DNA from: Hygrophila difformis
Lineage: Eukaryota > Streptophyta > Magnoliopsida > Lamiales > Acanthaceae
Assembly: GCA_030278955.1 (NCBI GenBank)
Contig: JAOANR010000014.1
Coordinates: 35,167,453 to 35,231,452 of the forward strand
Length of the DNA stretch: 64,000 bases
Direction of reading: 5' to 3'
Below, in pieces: positions 23,174-32,440 of the stretch. How positions within the stretch are numbered: the first letter of the stretch is position 1; every line of letters begins with the position of its first letter. The translations under genes and the position numbers were made by a program. Below the pieces are notes generated by a model. The model saw only the letters and a list, made by a program, of their open reading frames with translations. It was not told the DNA's origin and did not search any database.

Positions 23174-25255
23174 TTACTGTGAAACACCAAGCCATTTAGT
23201 GAAGTTCTCGAATTCTGTATAATCACTATCAGAAATCATTGTCTTGTACCACGATTTGCCTGCAGATTTGATCGCTGTTGCCTCCTCCTACAATAACAAT
23301 CAACATACAAGTAATTAGAATCCGATCAATGGTATGTCTTGGGTCTTAAACGGAAACATAAATGCTTTATTTTACATTTACTCTACTCTGCAAGCATTAC
23401 AAAAAATTTCATAAAACACGTGTTCATCCCTATAAAAGTACACTTTAAGTCTTAAACGCTCTTCCATCATGCATTGCATTCAATTTGAAAGTACTTATGA
23501 AATATTATTAAACATCATTACTATAATCAAATGAGACAAGTATGGTTGGATACCCCAAAAATGAATAGTTGAAAGTATCAAAATTACAAAATGCAAACAG
23601 AGAGAAACCATTGAATAGCAACAGAGATATATCAAGCCAAAGGAAGCTATAATTCAATAACCAAATGGATGGAGCATAGGCAAGAGAAGGTAAATACTCA
23701 AACCAAAGCCACACAGCAAGTAATTCCAAAAACTGAAAATTTGTGACTACTTCTAGCCAAAACCCAGTCATTCTAGGAACACAAATGAGTCTGAAAATGC
23801 ACACTTGAATATGGCCGAGAAGGTATTGCATAATTTGTTTTCCAAGTGAAAGTAGCCATATGAGCATATAGGATATTTTAATTTTTCTTTGCATTTCAAG
23901 TTATAGACACACAACCATGAAAATTTCTGATATGCTACATTCCTATTCCATCTAACACTATCCATAAGAAATCATAGTTCTTTCCAATAAAACAGGGATG
24001 AACTAGAATTTGATTTATGGTCTGCAATGCAGATAGATAAATTATACTATCAAGACAAGACAACTATCAGTCTATCACAGTAAACTTTAAAACTGTTTAT
24101 TGATTCAATTAATAGCACAAATGAATAGATATGAGAAGAAAGCAAAACCTTGGTGATCTGCTTCCTCTTTTTGCCAAGCTTCTCCTGCTTCGCCTTAACC
24201 CTCTGCGCCTCAGCCAAGAGTGCCATCCTCTTCGCAGCCTTCGCATACGGATTTAGCTTCAGCATCACATTAAGATTCTTCAACGGGTTTTTCTTCAGTT
24301 GAGCCCTCTTCGTCTCCTTCTTGATTGGCTTCACAACGGATTGCACCTCATCAGAATTAATAATTCTGGCCAGATCAGCATTAACCATTTTTGTCCTTGG
24401 CAAAACATAGCCCTTCTTCGTTTCAGAAGGCTTGTCAAATGTACCATATATCTCATCCAATTTCTCGAATGCAGACTTGGTCCAGATGATAAACCTCCCA
24501 AGATGACCACCGGGAGCGAGTTTGAGAAGATTGAGACGGGAAACATGAGCCACATCCACCCCCGGGATGTTCCGGAACGCCTTCACAAGCTTGGCTCCCT
24601 CAGTCCCGTACACGATCAATGGACCTTTCCTTGAAATGTATCTCCGATTACGCATTTTCCCCTTCCCAGGACGGATTCCAACGCTATCCTTTGCCTTCTC
24701 CGCATCGGGATAGGCACCGATTTGCTTGAGGACTTTGAGCGCAGCGCTGGTCTTCTCAACAGCTTCGGCGGAATCAGCCACGACAAGAGGCAATTCAGGA
24801 ACCTCCTCGATCTTGTGTCCGCGAGCGAGCACCAACGAAGGAACCGCCGTGGCTGCAATCGCGGAGACAACAGCATGGCGCTTTTGCGTAACATTAACTC
24901 GCCTATGCCAGCGGCGCCAGATCTTCGTCGGAGCGAACATCCTACCGCCGCGACACATATTCCCGAAGGCTCCCTGGCCTGCACGGTGCGTGCCACCACC
25001 GGGAACACGGGGGATACGAGATACAGCCCTACCAGTTCCCCAGGACTCCGCGGAAGTCTGGTGTCCGGCGCGCCTCGACACAGCGTAAGGCTGGCGCGCA
25101 TTCTTCGATATCTGGCCGTGAACAAAAGTCACAATGTCAGGACGGATAGCCGCCTTCATTACATCCGGAAGAGGAACGGCTGCAACACCATCAGTGGCCA
25201 TGTCGCTCTCCAGTGCTTGGACGGTGACTAGCGGTCGCGCGGCGGCAGCTGCCAT
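23174..25255 (-). CDS. RPL4: 60S ribosomal protein L4 (uL4), copy A, two exons
   Basis: Coding exons are 25255-24149 and 23287-23174, with an 861-bp GT-AG intron in phase 0. The product has 406 residues, the length I recall for Arabidopsis RPL4. uL4 is a core large-subunit protein with a long loop lining the peptide exit tunnel. Visible family marks are RPLVTVQ at the start, the loop [20 protein letters not shown], GNxxRGGRM-type glycines, [11 protein letters not shown] and the plant C-terminus ending FTKWLGVSQ. The second exon supplies only the last 37 residues. Reading through the intron would give a false tail, so the splice is preferred. Copy B (44701-46782) differs at residue 19, Met here and Ile there. 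Confidence 0.96.
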
Positions 25256-25285
25256 TTTTCTGATTTCACGGCGGAACTGATCAAA

Positions 25286-25388
25286 CTAGGGTTTTGGAAT
25301 GAAAGAAGAATCCAGGGCTAGGTCAGGCTAGCAAATATCATTATATATTAAGCGTGAAATGGGTTAGTGGGCCATTTCTATTTGGGCC
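25286..25388 (-). promoter_or_regulatory. RPL4 copy A proximal promoter: telo box and two site II elements
   Basis: A telo-box-like AAACCCTAG (25286-25294, minus strand) lies about 30 bp before the ATG. Two site II cores GGCCCA (25368-25373 and 25383-25388) sit 113-133 bp upstream. This pair of elements is the known signature of plant ribosomal-protein promoters. Confidence 0.7.
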
Positions 25389-26285
25389 AAATGTCTAAGT
25401 TTATGCCCAATCCATTTTACAGAAGAAAACAAACGGGTTTGGGCTATTTTTGTTTTGTTTTGTTTTTTTTTTTTTTTTCCCTCTCTCTCTTTTTCTTAGG
25501 CCAATGGTACTCCAAAATTTAAAATAGGGTATTATCTTCTCGTCAATAATACCCTAAAACCAAATATATTTTAAATTTTATAAATAGTAAATACTCAAAT
25601 TTAAGTTTTCACTATTCATAAACCTATATCACTTTTTGCAATTAAATCAATTGCAATTTCATCCCTCCAATTATTGCAAATTGAATAACATATTAATTTT
25701 AAAATAGAAGATAATTTTTTTTCTAATTTGTATTGTGGTTAATAATTTATAATTTATACAATATTTTTTAATTAAATTTACTTTATATCTAATTAGATTA
25801 AAATTTTTAAGTTTTTTAAATAATTTTATTTTATAAAATAAATTTTAAACGTAAACTAAATTACATTGGCACAATTAATGAGTATTGAATTTGTGTGGGT
25901 TAATATATAATTTATAAGAAATAATGGGTATGATTGAAAAGATAAATAAATTTGTATGGGAACGAATATATAGAGAATATTATTTTGAGTTTGAGTTTAG
26001 TGTAAATGGTTGGAGATGAATTATTGTTTGACGTGACATTTACTGTAAAATGGTTTGAGTATAGTGTTGGCTATTGGAGATGGTCTTAAACATAAATATA
26101 ACTAAATTACATTGGCATAATTAATGAATATATTTGTGTGGGTTAATGTATAATTTATAAGAAATAGTGGGTATAATTGAAAAGATAAATAAGTTTATAT
26201 GGGAAAGAATATATAGATAATATTATTTTGAGTTTGAGTTTAGTGTGAATTGTTGGAGATGAATTATTGTTTGATGTGACATTTA
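25389..26285. repeat. AT-rich flank with 246-bp tandem repeat
   Basis: No gene. A poly-T tract lies at about 25461-25479, and a short hairpin GGGTATTA/TAATACCC lies at about 25527-25555. From 25855 a unit of about 246 bp is repeated once (25855-26100, then 26101 to about 26510). The second unit is split by the Tourist MITE at 26286. The same layout is in copy B from 47663. Confidence 0.6.
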
Positions 26286-26452
26286 GAGGGTATTTGGATA
26301 AGCCGCAAGAAAATGGATTATTTGATTATTGCGTTTTCAAAACGCAAATAATCTGTTTAACCGCTAAAAAAGGTGCTGCAAACCTGATTATTTGCGTTTT
26401 GAAAACGCAATAATCAGATAATCTGTTTTATATCGCTAATCCAAACACCATC
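26286..26452. mobile_element. Tourist-like MITE (copy A)
   Basis: 167 bp with termini GAGGGTATTTGGATAAGC and GCTAATCCAAACACCATC (15 of 18 bases pair) and TTA on both sides. TTA plus a GGGTGTTTGG-like end indicates PIF/Harbinger. The interior is a strong hairpin around GCGTTTTCAAAACGC. The same insertion is in copy B. Confidence 0.8.
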
Positions 26453-26575
26453 TTACTGTAAAATGAGTTTGAGTTTAGTGTTGAGTGTTGACTATTGAAA
26501 GTGGTCTTTGGGATCAAATTCTGAGCAATGAAACGGGCTAAACATTAAAAATACTCCACAATATTATACTTTTAC

Positions 26576-26979
26576 CAGTGGCGGATCTAGAAAAAAAATT
26601 AAGCGGGGTCACAAAAATAATAATTTAAATTTAAATTTAAATATATTAAATATAATATTTAAATTTAAATATATTAAATATAACAATCAAAACATACCTC
26701 CTACAAATACTCTCTACGGTCTTTCATACTTTGGAATCGACTAATAACAGCTTCATTCATAACATTGAAGAGAGTTTCTTTCTCAATAGCACAAATAAGA
26801 GAATCGTTGATCAAAAAATCATCACCTATTCGATTTCGTAAATCAGATTTCACAAGCTTTTGGGGTCCCTACAAAAATTTAAGCGGGTGCATTAAACTAC
26901 GCATAAATAATATTTACCTTACAACACAAATTTAAGCGGTGTCCCGTGCCCCGGTAGGACGAACGTGAGTCCGCCCCTG
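26576..26979. mobile_element. hAT-type MITE, present only in copy A
   Basis: 404 bp with termini CAGTGGCGGA and TCCGCCCCTG (9 of 10 bases pair). It is flanked by an exact 8-bp repeat, ACTTTTAC (26568-26575 and 26980-26987). Copy B has the unoccupied site at 48376-48383. No coding capacity. Confidence 0.85.
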
Positions 26980-26987
26980 ACTTTTAC

Positions 26988-27285
26988 CCAAGGTTGCTAG
27001 GATCGGGATAGGATCGTTTTTGTGTTTGAAAGATCGAGATCGTACGATCGAATCGAGATTCTAAGATTCTATGAAATTGTTATTTATATTCTTTTAAAAT
27101 TAATGCTTGTTAATTATCTCACTAAATTGGTGACCGTTAGAATTGAAAATATCTATTTTAGATCCATTATGAACAAGAATTAGATAGTTAATATATTGGG
27201 TATCCCACATCGGTTATAATGGTTCTTCTTTACTACCTTATATGGTTGGGAGTAACTCCACCTATCATCAATTAGTTTTAGGTTT
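26988..27285. mobile_element. Decayed LTR remnant, left part (copy A)
   Basis: A cluster of GATCG motifs is followed by a sequence whose undisturbed version in copy B ends in an LTR terminus and primer site at 48682-48721. The Tat element is inserted into this remnant directly after GGTTT at 27281-27285. Confidence 0.5.
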
Positions 27286-27933
27286 TGTTAACCCAACAAA
27301 AAATATATTATAGCCCATCCAAGTTTGCCTGGCCCAGTCCATGAAAATATATCCGAAAGAGAAGACGCGTCTTCAGTAAAGATATATCCGGAAGAGTATA
27401 CATCTTCAAAGTCTCAGCCCATAAAAATATATCCGGAAAAGAGAACGCCCTTGGCCCAATCTATTTTCCTTGGCTCGTTCCAATTCAAGATTTATCCGAT
27501 AATGATCCAGTAAGAAAACCAACACCGGGCGACAGGAAGTGACCCAAGCCACCACGCCGCCTAGCCACCACACCCTAGGCGCCTATGGTATCACCAAGTC
27601 AAGGAAGATCGCATCTTTGCAGGGCGGCGGCATCACGCCTCATTAATATAGGGCGGCGTCAGCAGATTTCAAGGAGAAACCATGGGAGACTCTCACTCTA
27701 TATAAGGAGATGAGGAGGTTTAGAAGAGGGGCATCCACACCCATCCTAAGAGGATTTACTTTCAAATTTTTTTTTCATTCCTGCACTTGTTTCATTCTGC
27801 AAGTTCAATTCCTGCTTTTACATTCCTGCAAAATTTTCCATTCCTTTACAGCTTTGCTTAAATTCTTATAATTCCCTTAGTAATCCTTGTAATTCTCTTC
27901 AAATATTGTTCAATCAAAATTTCTTGGTTAACA
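27286..27933 (+). repeat. 5' LTR of the Tat element
   Basis: 648 bp bounded by TGTTAACC and GGTTAACA, perfect inverted ends. A TATA box (TATATAA) lies at 27699-27705. Imperfect repeats built on ATATATCCGGAA lie at 27345-27500. The partner LTR is missing. Confidence 0.85.
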
Positions 27934-27936
27934 AAT

Positions 27937-27954
27937 TGGCACGCCCAGTGGGAC
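27937..27954 (+). other. Primer binding site of the Tat element
   Basis: TGGCACGCCCAGTGGGAC starts three bases after the LTR and begins with the TGG expected opposite a tRNA CCA end. I do not assign the tRNA species. Confidence 0.6.
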
Positions 27955-28041
27955 CCGAGGTGGAAACCATATCCGCTTGAAAGTGTATGCAACTCAGATC
28001 TGGACGAGTAGTAAGGGGACTTAACACAAAAATTTAGAGAA

Positions 28042-31000
28042 ATGTCGCTACATGAAGAAACTCCAGTAAGAACACCGTCTGAGAACGTCGATGATACGAC
28101 GACTACCTCTCAACCACCGCAAGGGATAATGCAAGTCCCAACTTTTTCGGAACAAATACGGCTATCGATGAATGAATCGATGGCTGAATTCATGCCTTTA
28201 CTAACAAGGCACCTTATGGATGTATTGCGGCCTGCCATGGCCGATCAAACTGACAGGATATGTGGATCCCTGCGTACTCCACAAGAGGGATATATCCCTG
28301 GCATGAATATGTCACCAAGCGTTACAGGACCGTATGACGGTCTACAAAAGACTTGGGGGACTGGCCAGCCATCACTATCTGAGTTTGGAGCACCACCTCC
28401 TATGATGTATGCTCCATCAGGATACTTAATGGCATCTAGCGCTGTTCCGCCATTTGGAGTGGCGGCTCCCATCCCAGCCGCCATGCACAGCACTGGAGGA
28501 GGACACATGCAACCTCAAGTCACCAACATACCTTTGGTTGCCAACATGCCTCAGGCCGCCCATCATCAGGCCGCCTCCCCAGTGCCTCAGGCCGCCTCCC
28601 CAGTGTCTCAGGCCGCCTATCAGGCGGCCTCCCCATTGCACCAGGCCTCCTATCAGGCGGCCTCCCCATTGCATCAGGCCGCCCAGCATCAGGCCAATCC
28701 ACACTTGGCCACCCAGCAACAGGCCAGTCCACACTTGGCCGCCCAGCATCAGGCCAGTCCACACTTGGCCACCCAGCAACAGGCCAGTCCACACTTGGCC
28801 GCCCAGTATCAGGCCTCCAGTTCACACCAGGCCGCCCTGCAACCTCAGGCCGCCAACCCATACCCGGCCGCCAACATAAATCGTCCGGCCACCAACATGA
28901 GTCATCCGGCCGCCAACTTGGCCCCGGCCTCCAACATGACTCAGGCCGCCATGCCTCAGGCCGTCATGGCTCATCCGGCCGCCAACCTGGTCTCGACCGC
29001 CACCATGGTCCAGGCCGCCATGCCTCAGGCCGCCATGGCTCATCCGGCCGCCATATATCAACAAGCTGCCATGCCTCCTGCACAGGCGCCTGTAGTGTCG
29101 CCCGAGTTGTTAGCAGATATGATGCAACAACATTTCGGCATTCAATTAAGGCCGATGGAACGGCCCACCTATAGGAAACCATACCCGGATTGGGTAGACA
29201 CCATGCAGCCCTACCCTAAAGGCTTCAAAATGCCCGAGTTCACCACGTTCTCGGAAGACGACGGCAAATCAACCGTAGAACACGTGGGTAGGTTTACTGC
29301 TCAGTGTGGGGAAGCAGCGGCCAACGACTGGCTGAAGTTAAGATTGTTCAGTTCCTCTTTGACTGGACCTGCATTTGTCTGGTTTGCATCTTTGCGGCCA
29401 AATTCAATTCAAAATTGGGCCGATCTCGAACGGGCATTTCACGACAGATTTTATACACCTCTGTCGCAGGTTAGTCTTGCAGATCTCACTAACACCAAAC
29501 AATTTGCCGATGAGACGGCAAGCTCTTTTATTAATAGATTACAACGCATTAAAGGCCGATGTACTATAGCAATACCCGATAAAGAAATAGCCAATATAGC
29601 AGTGGCTAATATGTTACCGAAATTGAGAGAACATTTAATTGTGCAGGATGCAACTGACCTTGCCCAGCTGGCCGAGAGAGCGGCCCGCGTGGAAAAATTC
29701 CTGAGGGAGCAGGAAGAGAGACGTCCTATGCGTCGAGTTCATTTCGAAGAAATAAAACTCAGCGATGATGAGGACGAACCTGTGGAGGTGGCTGTTGCTG
29801 AGCTAGTTCAGACAGCCAAACCACATACATGTGCGGCTCTCAAGCCGCCAAAACAAAGAGAGGCTAAGTATAAGCCTGAAGAAGACCTTTTTGACATGGG
29901 CAAAGCGGACCAAGTGTTCGATGCCCTACTCAAAGACGGTGTAATCAAATTGCCTGAAGGGCAAAAATTACCAGCGGCCGAGGAAATTCGAAGCCGAGCA
30001 TTTTGTAAGTGGCATAATTCGTATACTCATAGCATTACTAAATGCAGGAGTTTTAGAACGGCCATACAGAATAAAATAAAAGAGGGTCGTTTGAAAATTG
30101 CAGGTATGAAAGTGGATTTAGATCCATTCCCTCAACTGCCAATTGGTGTTTCTGGACTCATCCCAAACCCAGAAGATGGTGGCTCCAGTAGCCAGAATGA
30201 TAGAGGAAAGGAACACATTGAAATCGAGGAGGAGGATGTGGACTTGTTATCTGATGAGTCCGATCATGAAAGAAAAGAATTGTGCAGTAAACAACCCAGG
30301 TTTAAGAGCATGACAAAGGAGGACTTCAAGAAGGTCTTGGAAGCTAAAGAAAGAGAACACCACAAGAAGAAGAACCCTCCTTTAAGGGTTGAGATCTCTA
30401 AGCAGGTGGTAGAGATCCATGAAAATGGGAAACACCAACCTCTTGCTCGTGATTATAGACATGGTGTACAGGTGGTTCCAACCTTGATGAGGCGACCAGA
30501 ACATCCAGTTGAGAATGAAAGGTGGATGAAGAATAGGGCTCAGAACAAAGCCACTCAGAAGGAGCCGCCACCCATGACTAGAAGTCAGTTTAGGCGGGCT
30601 CAAAGACGATATGCCGAGGAAATGCGGCAGTGGGAGGCACAAATCCATAAGTTGGAATCTTCCAGGCCTCGGAAGCCAGTACAACCAACTTATTTCAAAG
30701 GAGAGACATCCCACCAGCGGAGAACCCTTCACGAGAAGGCACACAATAGGACTGTGGCAAGGGAACCCGATTCACCCATACCACCTCGTGAAGAGAGGTT
30801 TTGTGAAGCCTCAAGAAGGCCACCTCAGGCGCCATCACCTTCCGCTAGGAAACCAATACGGGAGAAGCTGCAGCCGCCGTTTTCCTCCACCAGGAGGCCA
30901 GTGAAGGAAAGGTTACAACCACCATCACCTTCTACTGCCAAGAGGCCGGTGCGAGAAAGGCTGCAGTGGGCAGAACGAAAGCCTCAGCCGTCATCATCAA

Positions 31001-31290
31001 GGTCTAAAATAACCAAAGCTGGACTTCCTCAGATTAACATTTCATCATCAGCTTCTAATGACAAAGGGAAAGCGGTCGCCATAACCGAATCTGATGAAGG
31101 AGGAAACAAGGTCAAGTCTGCGGGACAGAAGTTCATTGAGAAGCTGGACAAAATGGACATGACTCCTTCAAACATGGCTATGGCTAGTGTGCTAATGAAA
31201 TACATGGCATATTTGGCGGCCCATGAAGCCGGTGAATTTGGAAGTGAACCACACAGTTTGAAGGATTCACGACTTATTGCAAGACTGTAG
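28042..31290 (+). CDS. Gag protein of the Tat element
   Basis: 1,082 residues with a start ATG shortly after the primer site. Residues about 170-346 are a repetitive Gln-Ala-Ala tract coded mostly by CAGGCCGCC units. The retrotransposon gag domain follows at about 390-560 (PYPKGFKMPEF, WLKLRLFSSSL, FHDRFY). A knuckle of the form CX2HX4HX4C (CKWHNSYTHSITKC) lies near residue 654. The tail is charged and rich in Pro, Arg and Ser. The next frame, which continues into protease, opens at about 31248 and is shifted by -1 relative to gag. It is either a lesion or a gag-pro junction. Confidence 0.85.
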   Translation: MSLHEETPVRTPSENVDDTTTTSQPPQGIMQVPTFSEQIRLSMNESMAEFMPLLTRHLMDVLRPAMADQTDRICGSLRTPQEGYIPGMNMSPSVTGPYDGLQKTWGTGQPSLSEFGAPPPMMYAPSGYLMASSAVPPFGVAAPIPAAMHSTGGGHMQPQVTNIPLVANMPQAAHHQAASPVPQAASPVSQAAYQAASPLHQASYQAASPLHQAAQHQANPHLATQQQASPHLAAQHQASPHLATQQQASPHLAAQYQASSSHQAALQPQAANPYPAANINRPATNMSHPAANLAPASNMTQAAMPQAVMAHPAANLVSTATMVQAAMPQAAMAHPAAIYQQAAMPPAQAPVVSPELLADMMQQHFGIQLRPMERPTYRKPYPDWVDTMQPYPKGFKMPEFTTFSEDDGKSTVEHVGRFTAQCGEAAANDWLKLRLFSSSLTGPAFVWFASLRPNSIQNWADLERAFHDRFYTPLSQVSLADLTNTKQFADETASSFINRLQRIKGRCTIAIPDKEIANIAVANMLPKLREHLIVQDATDLAQLAERAARVEKFLREQEERRPMRRVHFEEIKLSDDEDEPVEVAVAELVQTAKPHTCAALKPPKQREAKYKPEEDLFDMGKADQVFDALLKDGVIKLPEGQKLPAAEEIRSRAFCKWHNSYTHSITKCRSFRTAIQNKIKEGRLKIAGMKVDLDPFPQLPIGVSGLIPNPEDGGSSSQNDRGKEHIEIEEEDVDLLSDESDHERKELCSKQPRFKSMTKEDFKKVLEAKEREHHKKKNPPLRVEISKQVVEIHENGKHQPLARDYRHGVQVVPTLMRRPEHPVENERWMKNRAQNKATQKEPPPMTRSQFRRAQRRYAEEMRQWEAQIHKLESSRPRKPVQPTYFKGETSHQRRTLHEKAHNRTVAREPDSPIPPREERFCEASRRPPQAPSPSARKPIREKLQPPFSSTRRPVKERLQPPSPSTAKRPVRERLQWAERKPQPSSSRSKITKAGLPQINISSSASNDKGKAVAITESDEGGNKVKSAGQKFIEKLDKMDMTPSNMAMASVLMKYMAYLAAHEAGEFGSEPHSLKDSRLIARL

Positions 31291-32440
31291 AAACCCAGAA
31301 GAAGTCACAGACATCAACTAGTGAAGCACTTCAAGCGACCAATGAGGCACCACAAGTGAATTTTGGTGCTATTACACCTACAGAGGTGGAGACCGCTGTG
31401 GAGGCCAATCTCAATAAACCTAAAGTTGGGATTAGCGCCCTAGGCATCATGACTGATGAATGTGGCACGATGGATGACATGAATATTGACGATGAAGATG
31501 ATGTGTGGGGTAATGTGAACCTCAATATTGATGAGGAGCCTCATGTTGAATTAGACGGCATGGATCTTGAAGATGAGGTTTTTTGGAAAAATTTGGACAA
31601 AGAACTTAAAGAAGCAGACGATGGGAAAGAAGGGCCGAATGGTCCCTCCGTCCCTATACGGGTATTTGGATTGGCGGCTGATGAAGAGATAAGCGATGCC
31701 GAATCCGAGATATGGGATGAGGAAGAGCCATCGTTCGCGAGGCTTATTGAAAGAATGGATGAAATGATAGCCGAATTGTCCCATCCAACCAGGGATGCAC
31801 CTCCCACGCAAGAACTTGGCGGCCGACATGATGCTTCAAAGTTGGCTGTGGCACAGTTTGCCAAACCCGAGGTTGCCCAGACAAGGCAATTGAAGCCCTT
31901 GTATGTTAAGGCTCACATCGACGGGCGTCCTGTAAAAAGAGTATTTGTTGATTATGGAGCAGCAGCCAATGTGATGCCGATGTCAACTTTGACGAAGATA
32001 GGAAAGAGTGAAAAGGATCTGATCCCTACCAGGGTAAGAATGTGGTTGGAGAAGCAACACAACCTGCCGGATTCATAACGGCGGACGTCACTATTGGACC
32101 CAAGACCATCAAAGTGGCCTTCTTTGTGGTGAAATCTAAGACGTGTTACTCAGCATTGCTTGGGCGCGACTGGATTCACATGGCGCAGTGTGTGCCATCC
32201 GCCCTCCACCAACAGTTGTTAATTTGGGATGGTGACCAGATAGAATTGGTGGAGGCAGATCCTCAACCCTTTGCAGGACCGGATGCCAACAATGATGAGG
32301 CGATTTTCTACTTAGAAGACATACAACCTGCATCAGCTCTAATTGGTATGAACATGGATCTGGAATCCATTGACTTTACAACAAGCGGCTTCAAGTTACG
32401 TTCTGCAGATAGCCGACATGAAGCATCATGCTCTGCATGA
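31248..32440 (+). pseudogene. Protease region of the Tat element, in two shifted frames
   Basis: Two overlapping frames (to 32078, then about 32036-32440) carry one aspartic protease-like domain. The first contains the active-site region VFVDYGAAANVMP near 31945. The second continues with VVGEATQPAGFITADV and the LLGRDWIH block near 32155. The active site reads Asp-Tyr-Gly instead of Asp-Ser/Thr-Gly, a variation I believe also occurs in Tat elements. A frame step near 32035 splits the domain. A third step near 32430 leads into the polymerase frame. Confidence 0.75.

Noticed and set aside
23508..23965. Minus-strand frames of 65 and 128 codons near RPL4 (also 45035-45492) as genes
   Set aside because: They lie inside the RPL4 intron, are rich in Phe/Leu/Tyr from AT-rich DNA, and show no domain.
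24722..25231. Plus-strand frames of 120 and 169 codons opposite RPL4
   Set aside because: They are antisense shadows of the conserved uL4 exon with no recognisable product, and they recur only because the exon is duplicated.
28549..29080. Repeated CAGGCCGCC units as a CRISPR-like or satellite array
   Set aside because: Spacing is irregular, and the units are in frame within gag as Gln-Ala-Ala codons. It is a plant genome, and no CRISPR structure exists.
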